Shown here in pieces: positions 1-8,279 of a stretch of 25,320 bases of DNA (position 1 is the first letter of the stretch; every line of letters begins with the position of its first letter). Under the pieces are notes generated by a model that saw nothing but the letters and a program-made list of their open reading frames with translations, was not told the DNA's origin and made no database searches. The stretch is from Candidatus Gastranaerophilales bacterium (GTDB lineage: Bacteria; Cyanobacteriota; Vampirovibrionia; Gastranaerophilales; Gastranaerophilaceae): the NCBI GenBank assembly GCA_947624665.1, contig CANQLK010000007.1:1-25320 (forward strand), written 5' to 3'. The position numbers were made by a program, and so were the translations under genes.

Positions 1-19
1 ATTAACGGAACAGGTATGA
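1..19 (+). CDS. 3' end of an upstream gene (partial)
   Basis: Only the last five codons and a TGA stop (17-19) of a frame entering from the left edge are visible, reading L-T-E-Q-V-stop. The TGA overlaps the ATG of the sensor kinase at 16 in an ATGA arrangement, which is typical of translationally coupled genes. A response regulator would be the usual partner at this place, but too little sequence is present to identify the product. Confidence 0.4.
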
Positions 20-1698
20 AGTTTAAAAGATTAAAAATAGTTGAACAAATTATAATTATTTCATTAATTGGCGTACTTGTGCCATCTGTGATATCGTGGT
101 TTGTAATAAATAATGTGAGCCAACACTCAATCAGGCAGGAGCTTCAAGTTTCCGCCACCATGCTTGCCAAGATTATAGAAAATAATATTTTTTCGGTTAT
201 TAAATCAGACCAAAGCAGATTGAATGAAATAATAATATCTTTAGGTCATTTAAGTGAAGCGGAACAAAATTCATATTTAAACGATTTAGCCATTAATTCC
301 AAAACATTTAAAAATTTTGAAATAATAAGACCGTCCGAACATCCTGATTTTGATACGAATAAATCGATATATTACAACAGTAAAAATGAAGAACTTTGGC
401 TTTGCGAAAAAATCCACGATGATAAATATTTAAAAGCACAAATTGATACCAAAATCATAAAAGATAATATTCTTGACAATATAGAGGAAGAAAAAGACAG
501 AAGGGTCTATGTTGTTGACAGGGAAGGAAAGCTTATATTCTCGCATAATTATAATGAAACCGATTTTGATAAATGTATAAAACAGCTTCCCGTAAATATG
601 GTAAATGATATGATTACTGTATTCGGAGAGATAAAAAATCAGCCCAGAGTCTATTTAAAAATGGATAATGTAAATCTGATTATTATAGTAAACACCTCAA
701 AAGAATTAACAAAATCAACAATTAACAAAGCAAAACTTAGAATTCTGGCGGCGTTTCTAATAGCAGCGGCCGTTACGATATTTTTAACCTTGTTATACAG
801 TTCTTATTTGTATTTAAATATTAGGCAGCTGTTTAAAGGTATAATAGCAGTATCTAAGGGAAATTATAAACATAAAATAACCCCGTTAATTAATTTTCTT
901 ACTCCCAGAGAAATTATATTTTTGGCAGAAGAATTTAATTCTATGATAGGAGAAATCCATGCGGCATATAAACAGTTAAAATTAAAGAATAAAGAGCTTC
1001 GGCAATTGGATAATTTCCGTTCAAACTTAATAGACACGGTAAGTCACGAATTAAGGACGCCTTTAACAAGTATCAGGGGTTATACTTCAAGGCTTTTAAG
1101 AACGGATATACATATAGATGAAGAAACGAAACATAAGTCATTATTAATAATCAAACAGCAGTCAGAACGTCTTTCAAGAATGATAGAAGATTTACTTGTT
1201 ATCCCCGATATTGAAGGCGCAAGGTTAAATATAAATATTGAGCCTGTCAGCTTGATTAATATTATTGAAGCTTCGATATATTCCGTAAAAGATATAGAAA
1301 AAAGAGAAACAGAAAATAACATTTTATCTGATTTTCCTTATATTTTGGCAGATAAAGACAGGCTTGAGCAGGTAATTATAAACCTGATAAGCAACGCAAA
1401 TAAATATGCATATCCTGATACTGCCATAAGACTGGAAGCCGAACATGACGATAAAAATGCGTATATCAAGGTAATAAATAATGCGGATTATATTAAAAAA
1501 GAGGTACTTGATACGTTATTTGATAAATTTATACGCTTAGATGATAAGACAACAAGAACGACAAGAGGTACGGGACTCGGGTTATATATAGTAAAAGGAC
1601 TTGTTGAGGCGATGAACGGGTCTGTTACCATTGAATCGTTTGAAAATAATACTTTTATAGCGACGGTAATTATGCCGATTTGGAAAGAAGAAGAATAA
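16..1698 (+). CDS. Membrane sensor histidine kinase with degenerate G1 box
   Basis: Inner-membrane two-component sensor kinase of 560 residues. A first transmembrane helix lies at about residues 11-31, an extracytoplasmic sensor region at about 33-240, a second helix at about 243-269 and a HAMP-like linker at about 270-320. The HisKA H-box is SHELRTP with the phospho-acceptor His344. The ATPase domain has an N box (N456-L-I-S-N460-A-N) and an intact G2 box (G518-T-G-L-G522). The G1 box, normally D-x-G-x-G, reads N488-N-A490-D-Y492, so the adenine-contacting Asp and both glycines are replaced. ATP binding may be weakened or absent. The start overlaps the preceding stop codon and tadA follows at once. 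The sensor region is not recognised, so no ligand can be named. Confidence 0.9.
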   Translation: MKFKRLKIVEQIIIISLIGVLVPSVISWFVINNVSQHSIRQELQVSATMLAKIIENNIFSVIKSDQSRLNEIIISLGHLSEAEQNSYLNDLAINSKTFKNFEIIRPSEHPDFDTNKSIYYNSKNEELWLCEKIHDDKYLKAQIDTKIIKDNILDNIEEEKDRRVYVVDREGKLIFSHNYNETDFDKCIKQLPVNMVNDMITVFGEIKNQPRVYLKMDNVNLIIIVNTSKELTKSTINKAKLRILAAFLIAAAVTIFLTLLYSSYLYLNIRQLFKGIIAVSKGNYKHKITPLINFLTPREIIFLAEEFNSMIGEIHAAYKQLKLKNKELRQLDNFRSNLIDTVSHELRTPLTSIRGYTSRLLRTDIHIDEETKHKSLLIIKQQSERLSRMIEDLLVIPDIEGARLNINIEPVSLINIIEASIYSVKDIEKRETENNILSDFPYILADKDRLEQVIINLISNANKYAYPDTAIRLEAEHDDKNAYIKVINNADYIKKEVLDTLFDKFIRLDDKTTRTTRGTGLGLYIVKGLVEAMNGSVTIESFENNTFIATVIMPIWKEEE

Positions 1699-1700
1699 AT

Positions 1701-2132
1701 ATGGATGAAAAATATATGAGAAAAGCAATAGAGATTGCTAAAAACTCTCAAAAAGATATACCGATTGGAGCTGTAATAGTAGAGAATGATAAAATAATAG
1801 CTTCTGCGGTAAATGAGAGGGAAAAAAATCAAAGAACCGCAGCTCATGCCGAAATGTTGGCTATTGAGATAGCGAATAAAAAACTAAAAAACTGGCGTTT
1901 AAATAATTGTGACCTGTATGTAACATTAGAGCCATGCCCGATGTGTGCAAGCGCAATAATACAGGCAAGAATAAAGAACGTATATTTTGGAGCTTATGAT
2001 TTTATGAACGGAGCATTCGGTTCCAAGTCGGATATGAAAGCAATAATGCAGAGCGATATAAATATTAAAGGCGGAATTCTTGAAGATGAATGTTCTCAAA
2101 TTATTAAAAAATATTTTGGAGATATAAGATGA
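1701..2132 (+). CDS. tadA: tRNA-specific adenosine deaminase TadA
   Basis: Zinc-dependent deaminase that converts A34 of tRNA-Arg(ACG) to inosine in the cytoplasm, allowing one tRNA to read CGU, CGC and CGA. The 143 residues carry the cytidine-deaminase fold signature: H49-A-E51 (zinc ligand and catalytic Glu) and P78-C79-P-M-C82 (two zinc ligands), followed by the family's A-R-I-K-N-V-Y-F-G-A strand. I place the start at 1701 (MDEKYMRKA), two bases after the kinase stop codon, with a purine-rich AAAGAAGAAG upstream as ribosome binding site. A longer in-frame start at 1680 lies inside the kinase gene. Its stop overlaps the next ATG (ATGA at 2129). Length and motifs are normal for the family. 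Confidence 0.94.
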   Translation: MDEKYMRKAIEIAKNSQKDIPIGAVIVENDKIIASAVNEREKNQRTAAHAEMLAIEIANKKLKNWRLNNCDLYVTLEPCPMCASAIIQARIKNVYFGAYDFMNGAFGSKSDMKAIMQSDINIKGGILEDECSQIIKKYFGDIR

Positions 2133-2887
2133 CTTATAAAATAGTTTTAGACATTTATGCAAAAGAATACGATAAAAAAAATTTTATAAAAGATGATCCT
2201 GTTCAATTCATTCACAGGTTTAAAAATAAGAATGATATTGAGATAGCAGGTTTTATAGCTTCTATGTTTTCATACGGAAAGAGAGAAGTTTTTATTCAAA
2301 AATTGAATTATATATTTTCTTTAATGAATAACAAGCCTTATGAATATATAAAAAACTTTGATTATAAAGACAATAATATAAAAGATTGCGATTACAGATT
2401 TTCAAAAAATTGCGATTTAGTTCAAATAATGAAGATATTAAACGGTTTGTACAAGGAAAATGAAACTATTGAGAGTATGTTCAGATACGGATATAGTGTA
2501 CAAAAAGATGTTTGGGGTATGTTTCAAACCGTAGTTGATTATTTTTATGCAAGAACCGATATTAAAATTACAAAAGGATTTTATCATCTTTTACCCGATC
2601 CGAAGAAAAAAAGTGCATTAAAAAGAATGAATATGATGTTAAGATGGTTTGTAAGAAAAAGTGCAGTTGATAAAGGAATATGGGATTTTATTGATAAATC
2701 GGAGTTATTAATTCCGCTTGATACTCATGTTGCAAAAATAAGCAGGGAATTGGGTTTGTTGAAAAGAAAAGATAACGGCTATGAAAGCGTTATAGAACTT
2801 ACGGATAAATTAAGAGAATTTGATCCTAATGATCCTGTTAAATATGATTTTGCCTTGTTCGGTTACGGTGTAAATCATAAATTATAG
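2129..2887 (+). CDS. TIGR02757/DUF2400 family protein (HhH-GPD-like)
   Basis: A 252-residue protein matching, from memory, the TIGR02757 (DUF2400) family. Signs are the N-terminal DPVQFIHRF and the DIEIAGFIAS-x-x-SYGKR segment, a central L-R-W-F-V-R-K, then LIPLDTHVAKISRELGL and the C-terminal DPNDPVKYDFALFGYGV. The LDTHV segment resembles the loop of helix-hairpin-helix DNA glycosylases, so the fold is probably related to HhH-GPD proteins, but no reaction is established for the family. It overlaps tadA by four bases, so the two are probably co-translated. At its end it overlaps csaB on the other strand by six bases. The family assignment is fairly sure; the function is unknown. Confidence 0.85.
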   Translation: MTYKIVLDIYAKEYDKKNFIKDDPVQFIHRFKNKNDIEIAGFIASMFSYGKREVFIQKLNYIFSLMNNKPYEYIKNFDYKDNNIKDCDYRFSKNCDLVQIMKILNGLYKENETIESMFRYGYSVQKDVWGMFQTVVDYFYARTDIKITKGFYHLLPDPKKKSALKRMNMMLRWFVRKSAVDKGIWDFIDKSELLIPLDTHVAKISRELGLLKRKDNGYESVIELTDKLREFDPNDPVKYDFALFGYGVNHKL

Positions 2888-3904
2888 AACTTGTTCTAAT
2901 TTCTCAAAATCAAATTTTAATTTTGATATTTTATCAGTGTCATATTCTATATCCTTTAGGGAAAAGTCTTTGAGTTTGCTTTCGATATCTTTCGGGTTCA
3001 AAATATCAATATAATCAAGCTTGAAGCTGTCTGAAAGTGTTTTTACTTTTATATCATAAGAAATTGGAAGAACTTTGACTCCTGATTTTATTGCGATAAG
3101 GCAGGCATGGTATCTCATTGCAATAAGTTCATTCATTTGAGCAATATTTTTAATAACTTCATCATTTGAAGTATTTTCAATCACATCAACTTTTATATCG
3201 GGATTTAATTTATTAATGATATTTTTAAATTCATTACTTATTTCTAAATCCAGACTGTTTTGAAGTGAGAAAATACAAATGTTTTTATGAGAGTAATATT
3301 TGTTAATTCCTTGAGCAAGGCTGCAAAGGAAGTCCGAATTAATTCCGTCAAACTTACGTAATTGAATACCCAGTTTATCCGTTTTTTGAATACCGTCAAT
3401 ATTAATATTCCAAGCGGGATCGTCACAGAGAAGTGAATTAGTATTATATTTTTTAAGGAAATCAAAGCTGTTAACATCTCTAACAGAAACAAAATCGGCA
3501 CGTTTAAGAATAAATATTGTTAAAAATCTTAACAGATTATTTTTAATCGGGCCTATACCTTGAGCAAAAATAATAATTTTTTTACGGAAAAATTTAGCGC
3601 AAAATAGAACAAATAAGTAATATAATAAACTTTTAGCACTTGTTTTATCCTGAAGCAGACTTCCGCCGCCTGATATAAGGCAATTGCAATTTTTAAGTTC
3701 TTTAATAACGGAAGGAATATCAAAAGTTTTTATACTTCTTACGTTATCGTATAGCGCCGTTGTTTTTGAAGGGTTAGCGGAAAAAACGGTAATATTAGGG
3801 CAGCTTTTAAATTTTTTAAGATTTTCGATAAGTATTTTTAAAATGGTTTCATCACCGAAATTATCAAAGCCGTAATAACCCGAAATACAAATATTTTTAA
3901 TCAT
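2882..3904 (-). CDS. csaB: Polysaccharide pyruvyl transferase CsaB
   Basis: Transfers pyruvate from phosphoenolpyruvate to a sugar of a cell-wall polysaccharide to form a ketal. In the family this pyruvylated polymer anchors SLH-domain surface proteins. The 340-residue protein starts with ICISGYYGFDNFGDE (the G-Y-x-G-x-x-N-x-G-D-E opening of the family), has a GGGSLLQD segment, a F-A-Q-G-I-G-P-I motif and the late M263-R-Y-H266-A motif, where the His is the conserved catalytic residue. The chosen start at 3904 overlaps the end of the sugar kinase by eight bases. An in-frame start 61 codons further upstream lies wholly inside the kinase gene and encodes nothing family-like. Its C-terminal end is tail-to-tail with the DUF2400 gene. 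Confidence 0.88.
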   Translation of the reverse strand: MIKNICISGYYGFDNFGDETILKILIENLKKFKSCPNITVFSANPSKTTALYDNVRSIKTFDIPSVIKELKNCNCLISGGGSLLQDKTSAKSLLYYLFVLFCAKFFRKKIIIFAQGIGPIKNNLLRFLTIFILKRADFVSVRDVNSFDFLKKYNTNSLLCDDPAWNINIDGIQKTDKLGIQLRKFDGINSDFLCSLAQGINKYYSHKNICIFSLQNSLDLEISNEFKNIINKLNPDIKVDVIENTSNDEVIKNIAQMNELIAMRYHACLIAIKSGVKVLPISYDIKVKTLSDSFKLDYIDILNPKDIESKLKDFSLKDIEYDTDKISKLKFDFEKLEQVL

Positions 3905-4844
3905 TTTGCCCTTTAAAAATTTGAAAAACTTCTTCTTTTGAAGGAATAGACCTAATAGCGCCGAATTTTTTAATTTGAAGTCCGGCGACAATCGATCCGA
4001 GGCTAACAGCTTTAAAAGGCGACATGCCTGAAGATATACCGTGAAGTACGCCGCCGTTAAAGCAATCTCCTGCTCCTGTATCATCAACTACATCTTCGTT
4101 AATAAATTTAACAAATTCTATTTTTCCGTTATAGCCTGTATAATAGCCTTTTTCTGATGATGATTTAATTATAACGGTTGATATTCCTTTATCCCAAATA
4201 TGTTTAATGGTATTATCAATTGATTCTGAGTCAATAATAATTTTAGAGTCATATTTAACATTTAAAAAGAGAATATCAATGAATTCGGCAATATCGTCAT
4301 AAGCTTCTTTAGCTTCATCTTCCGACCAAATAAGGGAAGTATAATTAGGGTCGTAGGCGGTAGTAACGCCATTGGATTTAGCGATTTCAAAAGCTTTTTT
4401 AACGGCTTCCCGTGCGGATATCGAAAGTGATTGAGTAAGTCCTGTTGTGTAAAGTATTGAAGAATTAAGAATATAATCGGGAGAAATGTCATCAATAGAA
4501 AGATTAGAGGCTGCCGTTTTTTTTCTGTAGAAGGAAAATTCTTTATAACTGCAGTCTTTGTTTTTTGCGACCATATATAAACCGTTGGTACCTTTATCGG
4601 GTTTAACCTGAGAGATATCAAGCCCTTCTTCAAGCCAACTTTCAAGAAGATAATCCTTGAAACAGTCCATGCCTATCTTCGAAATAAAACCAACTTTTGA
4701 ACCGAGTCTTAAAGCGGTTATTGCTGTAGTGAGCGTATCTCCGCCATAATATTTATGAAGGCTTTCAGCATTTTTTAAGCTTTCGCTTGTGGAAAGTTCT
4801 ATAAGACTTTCGCCTATTGTTACAATATCTAATTTTTCATTCAT
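3897..4844 (-). CDS. PfkB/ribokinase-family sugar kinase (KDG-kinase-like)
   Basis: ATP-dependent cytoplasmic sugar kinase of about 315 residues. It opens with DIVTIGESLIE, has a Y-G-G-D-T-L-T-T-A substrate/glycine motif, and ends with the PfkB signature DTGAGDCFNGG at residues 255-265, where D260 is the catalytic base. The segment YRKKTAASNL-S-x-x-D-I is reminiscent of 2-keto-3-deoxygluconate kinases, but fructokinase or another hexose kinase cannot be excluded. The start at 4844 is preferred because an AAGAG ribosome binding site lies eight bases upstream. An ATG at 4850 is also possible, and one at 4886 is less likely. It sits between the TPR gene (gap of 55 bases) and csaB (overlap of eight bases), so the three probably form one transcript. 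Confidence 0.85.
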   Translation of the reverse strand: MNEKLDIVTIGESLIELSTSESLKNAESLHKYYGGDTLTTAITALRLGSKVGFISKIGMDCFKDYLLESWLEEGLDISQVKPDKGTNGLYMVAKNKDCSYKEFSFYRKKTAASNLSIDDISPDYILNSSILYTTGLTQSLSISAREAVKKAFEIAKSNGVTTAYDPNYTSLIWSEDEAKEAYDDIAEFIDILFLNVKYDSKIIIDSESIDNTIKHIWDKGISTVIIKSSSEKGYYTGYNGKIEFVKFINEDVVDDTGAGDCFNGGVLHGISSGMSPFKAVSLGSIVAGLQIKKFGAIRSIPSKEEVFQIFKGQND

Positions 4845-4899
4845 ATCCATTGCTCTTTTTTTGTAATTTATCAAAAAGATTTTCAATAATCAAATCGGT

Positions 4900-5637
4900 T
4901 TAAACTATTTTTAAATAATTTGCTTTTTTCTGCCGGTTGCTCATTAAAGATATACGCTGTAAAATTTCCTTATTATTTTCGGTATTTAAAGAAAACTTAA
5001 TATACTTTTTATAATATCTTAATGCGGAAGCCGAATTACCGAGTTTATCATAGCAGATAGCTATTGCAAGGCAGGCTCTGTAATATTCTGGGTTGAGCTG
5101 CAATACTTTTCGGAAGAGTTTAACCGAATTCAAATAATCCTGAAGATACATATATAAAGTGGCTTTTTGAATATAGGCTCTGATATAATCGGGATTTTTT
5201 TCGATAATTTTTTGATAAATCATAAGTGCCATATCTTCTTCTTCAATCATTTCGTGAACCAAAGCGAGCTGCATTTGTAAATCAACATTATCAGGTTCGA
5301 TTTTTATTGAATTAATAAGATATTTTAAGCCGTCTTGAAAATTACCGATAATAATATTACATAAAGCAAGTTCTTTTTGTACCGTAAAATTGGAAGGTTG
5401 AAATTTTTCCGCTTTTTTTAAATTAATAATAGCTTTATTATAATTTTGAAGATTTTTATATGAAATAGCTAAACCTAAGTATGCATCGGGATTTTCTTTA
5501 TTCATTAACAAAGAATAAAGATATTTGTCCAGAGCATCTTTATGCCTGTTCAAGGCACTAAGCTCTTGAGCCTGCTCAAAATACTGCCTTGAAACGGATA
5601 TAGAAGATTTTTCGGTTATATAATTATTTTTTGACAT
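4900..5637 (-). CDS. TPR-repeat protein
   Basis: A 245-residue soluble protein built almost entirely of tetratricopeptide repeats. About six 34-residue units run from residue 16 to about 220, with the usual A/G-x-x-x-x pairs and the closing N-P or x-P-x-N/D turns (for example KENPDAYLGLA, EPDNVDLQMQLA, NPDYIRAYIQKA, NPEYYRACLAIA). There is no signal peptide, enzyme domain or membrane segment, so it is presumably a cytoplasmic protein-protein interaction scaffold. It is the first gene of the probable TPR-kinase-csaB transcript and follows the winged-helix gene after a 99-base gap. No partner can be named from sequence. Confidence 0.85.
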   Translation of the reverse strand: MSKNNYITEKSSISVSRQYFEQAQELSALNRHKDALDKYLYSLLMNKENPDAYLGLAISYKNLQNYNKAIINLKKAEKFQPSNFTVQKELALCNIIIGNFQDGLKYLINSIKIEPDNVDLQMQLALVHEMIEEEDMALMIYQKIIEKNPDYIRAYIQKATLYMYLQDYLNSVKLFRKVLQLNPEYYRACLAIAICYDKLGNSASALRYYKKYIKFSLNTENNKEILQRISLMSNRQKKANYLKIV

Positions 5638-5690
5638 AATAAATTAATATCCCCATACAAAGAGTATTTTAGAGAACATTTAACATTAAT

Positions 5691-5696
5691 AGTATA
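5691..5696 (-). promoter_or_regulatory. Possible -10 element for the TPR-kinase-csaB genes
   Basis: The 99-base gap between the winged-helix gene and the TPR gene contains TATACT on the minus strand, about 55 bases before the TPR start codon. No good -35 match lies 16-18 bases upstream, so this is a weak call. A G-rich GGGGAT about 11 bases before the ATG may be the ribosome binding site. Confidence 0.3.
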
Positions 5697-5736
5697 GTCT
5701 ATGGATTTATATTTATTGACCTAAAGATTAATATTA

Positions 5737-6054
5737 TCAGTTATAAGAAAAATATCTGTCAAAATCGACGTCGTCAAAATTACAAAGAAGCCTGTAAACT
5801 TCATCATCTTCATCCATCTTTTGGAATTTGAATTCATCAAATTTCCAAAGTTTGGGATTAATACCATATACTCTTATTATTTCTTTATCTAAAAGTATTT
5901 TTAATTTTTTCTTAACTGTATCAAGAGGCATTTCGAGTGCTTTGGAAAGTTCAACAGCCGAAATACCGCCCTCACGTGAGCATTTTTCGGGAGTCAGGAA
6001 CATTAATTCCAAACCTACTTTCTTTAAATCTATGTCATTTTCTACAGCTGACAT
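5737..6054 (-). CDS. Small winged-helix DNA-binding protein
   Basis: A 105-residue protein with a probable winged helix-turn-helix at about residues 10-75: an initial helix (KKVGLELMFL), then GISAVELSKALEMPLDTVKKKLKILLDKEIIRV, read as helix-turn-recognition helix followed by a wing (I-R-V-Y-G-x-x-P-K-L-W). The C-terminal tail is acidic and aromatic (MDEDDE, DDVDFDRYF). It resembles the DNA-binding part of MarR/ArsR-type regulators but has no visible ligand or metal site. Its start has an AGGTAG ribosome binding site about seven bases upstream. It is divergent from the glycosyltransferase cluster (119-base gap) and upstream of the TPR operon, so it could regulate either side. That is inference from position only. 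Confidence 0.75.
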   Translation of the reverse strand: MSAVENDIDLKKVGLELMFLTPEKCSREGGISAVELSKALEMPLDTVKKKLKILLDKEIIRVYGINPKLWKFDEFKFQKMDEDDEVYRLLCNFDDVDFDRYFSYN

Positions 6055-6173
6055 TTTTTTCTACCTTTTTTTACCATGTTTTCGGCATTTTTTTTAAATA
6101 CTTTAATTATTGTAACTTAAAATATATTCTTTTTTTTAATCTTATTGTACAATCAAAGAAGAGAAATTGGGAT

Positions 6174-8279
6174 ATGTTTATGCACGAATATAATATATGT
6201 TACAGTTCAGATTCTAATTATGCCGAGTTATTGGCGGTTTCTATCGTTTCTATTTTGGCTAATTCAGATATTCGGGATAATTTTAATTTTTATATTCTTG
6301 ACGGGGGTTTAATTGATGAGGATAAGGAAAAGATAAATTCTTTAAAATCCGTTAAAGATTTTAATATAAATTATATACCGATAAATGCCGAAGAATTTAA
6401 AAACTGTCCCGTAAAAACTAGAAGTATGAAAGATGACATAGAATTATTCATTACTGTTCCTACATATTTTAGGTTAAAACTTTCCGAATTGTTTCCAAAC
6501 CTTGATAAAGTATTATATTTAGACTGTGATATCTTAGCAAGAGGCTCGCTTTGGGATTTATATAATACTGATATAACGGATTATGCAAATGCAATGGTTC
6601 TTGATGCTGAATATAACAGCAATGCAAAAAGACTGGGTATAAATAAATATTATAATGCAGGTGTAACCTTAATGAATCTTGATTTTTGGAGAAAAAATGA
6701 TATTTCTTCAAAATGCTTTGAATTCATTAAAAACAATAAAGATAAAATTCTCTGGCATGATCAGGATGTTGTAAATGTTGTATTGAAGGATAATATAAAA
6801 GAAATAGACAGACAATGGAATTTTCAATATTTTCAATATGAAGACATAGATAGCAAATCACTTCCCGATTGCAAGATAATACATTTAGCAGGAAGATTTA
6901 AACCATGGATAATAAGCTTTGAACATGTAATTTATGATATTTATTATCATTATTTAAGTTATACGCCATGGAAGAACAAAGAAATAGAATACAGATTAAA
7001 CTCATCAGGGAAATACTTAAAAAATAATGTTGGAGGTAAAAAAACAAATATCGTGTTAATGACTACAGATAATGATTTACAAAAAACTTATAAAGATTTA
7101 AACAGTGCATATACTTACGTTAATACTCTTGAAAGAACAATAAATGCCGATACGGATATTAAATTGTCTAAGATATATGATGATTTTAAGAAAGTTTATG
7201 AATACATAAAAGAAGAAAAAGAAGATACCTATGATGATTTCGAGAAAGTTTATGAATACATAAAAGAAGAGAAAAAAGATACAGAATACAAATTAACTAC
7301 GGATATAGATGAAAAAGTTAATCTTATTTATGAAGAAATAACTAAAAACTATAAATATACCGAGAAATTAAGTGAAGAAGCTAAAACCTTTATAAAAGAA
7401 ATAAATGACAGATTAAGTCATGACAATTATGAAAATACAATTTCATTAAAAGATTTAGAAGAAAAATATACTAATATAGAAAAATTGGCTGAATGTCAAA
7501 ACAGTCTGTTTGAAGAAATTTTGAAAAACAGGATAGAAAAATTTACGCTTCAAACCGATGAAAAAATAGATGCCGTTAGAGAAGAAATAGACAAGAACTA
7601 TAAATTTACGGAATATTTGGTTCAAATATCGGAAGATAAACAAAATGAAATAATAGAAAAATCCGTTAACAGTGTTAAAGATGAAATAAATAACGTAAAT
7701 AATAACGTACAAGAACAGATAAACAACAGAACAAACGAATTATATTATTATACGGATACGCAGATTAACAATGTAAAAAATCTTGTAGATGAAAAAGTCA
7801 ATAATACTCGAGAACAAATAAACAGAGAAAACGATTTAAGATTTAATGAAATTGCTGCATACACAAACGAACAGAATGCAAGAATATTTAAAGAAATCTG
7901 TGAAGCTTCTTCATCCATAGAAAATACCATAAATAACAAAATCGGCGGATTGTACAAAAACAGTGAAGTATTTAATGAAGAAATAAACAATCTGAAAGCT
8001 TCATTGAATGGAAAAATAGATGAAAATACTCTGAATAACAGGATAAAAGATATAAATAATAATATTAATAATACAAATTCGGAACAGAATAAGAATTTGG
8101 AAAATATGAAATCCGAATTTGAAAATCAAATAAACACCCAGAGAATAAAGTATGAAAAAAAACTGATAGCAATGGAAAAACAGTTAGAACAAATGAACTT
8201 GAAAATCAGAGAAATGAAGAAAAGTCCGCTTGAAAAACTGCTCGATAAATTGAAAGCGAAACCCGAAAAGAGAAGATAA
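6174..8279 (+). CDS. GT8 glycosyltransferase with long C-terminal coiled coil
   Basis: A 701-residue two-part protein. Residues 1-about 270 are a GT8 (LgtC/GspA-like, retaining) glycosyltransferase: YLDCDILARG with the metal-binding D117-C-D119, YNAG at 160-163 followed by V-T-L-M-N-L, the W194-H-D-Q-D198 motif, and H237-L-A-G-R-F-K-P-W245, which supplies the last metal ligand and phosphate contact in the family. Residues about 310-685 are charged, Asn/Lys/Glu-rich and predicted coiled coil with the Y-D-D-F/E-E-I-x-K-x-Y-x-Y repeat shared with the next two proteins. It ends with a basic KIREMKKSPLEKLLDK tail. No signal peptide or membrane helix is seen. I use the ATG at 6174, with AAGAG ten bases upstream; ATG at 6180 is equally possible. 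The in-frame extension to 5937 overlaps the winged-helix gene. It is the first gene of the cluster. Confidence 0.88.
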   Translation: MFMHEYNICYSSDSNYAELLAVSIVSILANSDIRDNFNFYILDGGLIDEDKEKINSLKSVKDFNINYIPINAEEFKNCPVKTRSMKDDIELFITVPTYFRLKLSELFPNLDKVLYLDCDILARGSLWDLYNTDITDYANAMVLDAEYNSNAKRLGINKYYNAGVTLMNLDFWRKNDISSKCFEFIKNNKDKILWHDQDVVNVVLKDNIKEIDRQWNFQYFQYEDIDSKSLPDCKIIHLAGRFKPWIISFEHVIYDIYYHYLSYTPWKNKEIEYRLNSSGKYLKNNVGGKKTNIVLMTTDNDLQKTYKDLNSAYTYVNTLERTINADTDIKLSKIYDDFKKVYEYIKEEKEDTYDDFEKVYEYIKEEKKDTEYKLTTDIDEKVNLIYEEITKNYKYTEKLSEEAKTFIKEINDRLSHDNYENTISLKDLEEKYTNIEKLAECQNSLFEEILKNRIEKFTLQTDEKIDAVREEIDKNYKFTEYLVQISEDKQNEIIEKSVNSVKDEINNVNNNVQEQINNRTNELYYYTDTQINNVKNLVDEKVNNTREQINRENDLRFNEIAAYTNEQNARIFKEICEASSSIENTINNKIGGLYKNSEVFNEEINNLKASLNGKIDENTLNNRIKDINNNINNTNSEQNKNLENMKSEFENQINTQRIKYEKKLIAMEKQLEQMNLKIREMKKSPLEKLLDKLKAKPEKRR
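7176..7283 (+). repeat. 54-bp in-frame tandem duplication
   Basis: Two adjacent 54-base units (7176-7229 and 7230-7283) encode Y-D-D-F-K/E-K-V-Y-E-Y-I-K-E-E-K-E/K-D-T twice, at residues 335-370 of the GT8 protein. They differ at only a few bases. Eighteen residues equals 7+11, so the insertion keeps the coiled-coil register. Confidence 0.85.

Noticed and set aside
3905..4087. A 61-codon N-terminal extension of csaB
   Set aside because: It lies inside the sugar kinase gene, and CsaB proteins begin at the I-C-I-S-G-Y-Y-G strand, which follows the ATG at 3904.
5937..6173. A 79-codon upstream extension of the GT8 protein
   Set aside because: It overlaps the winged-helix gene on the other strand, is Phe-rich and unlike GT8 proteins. 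The ATG at 6174 has a ribosome binding site.
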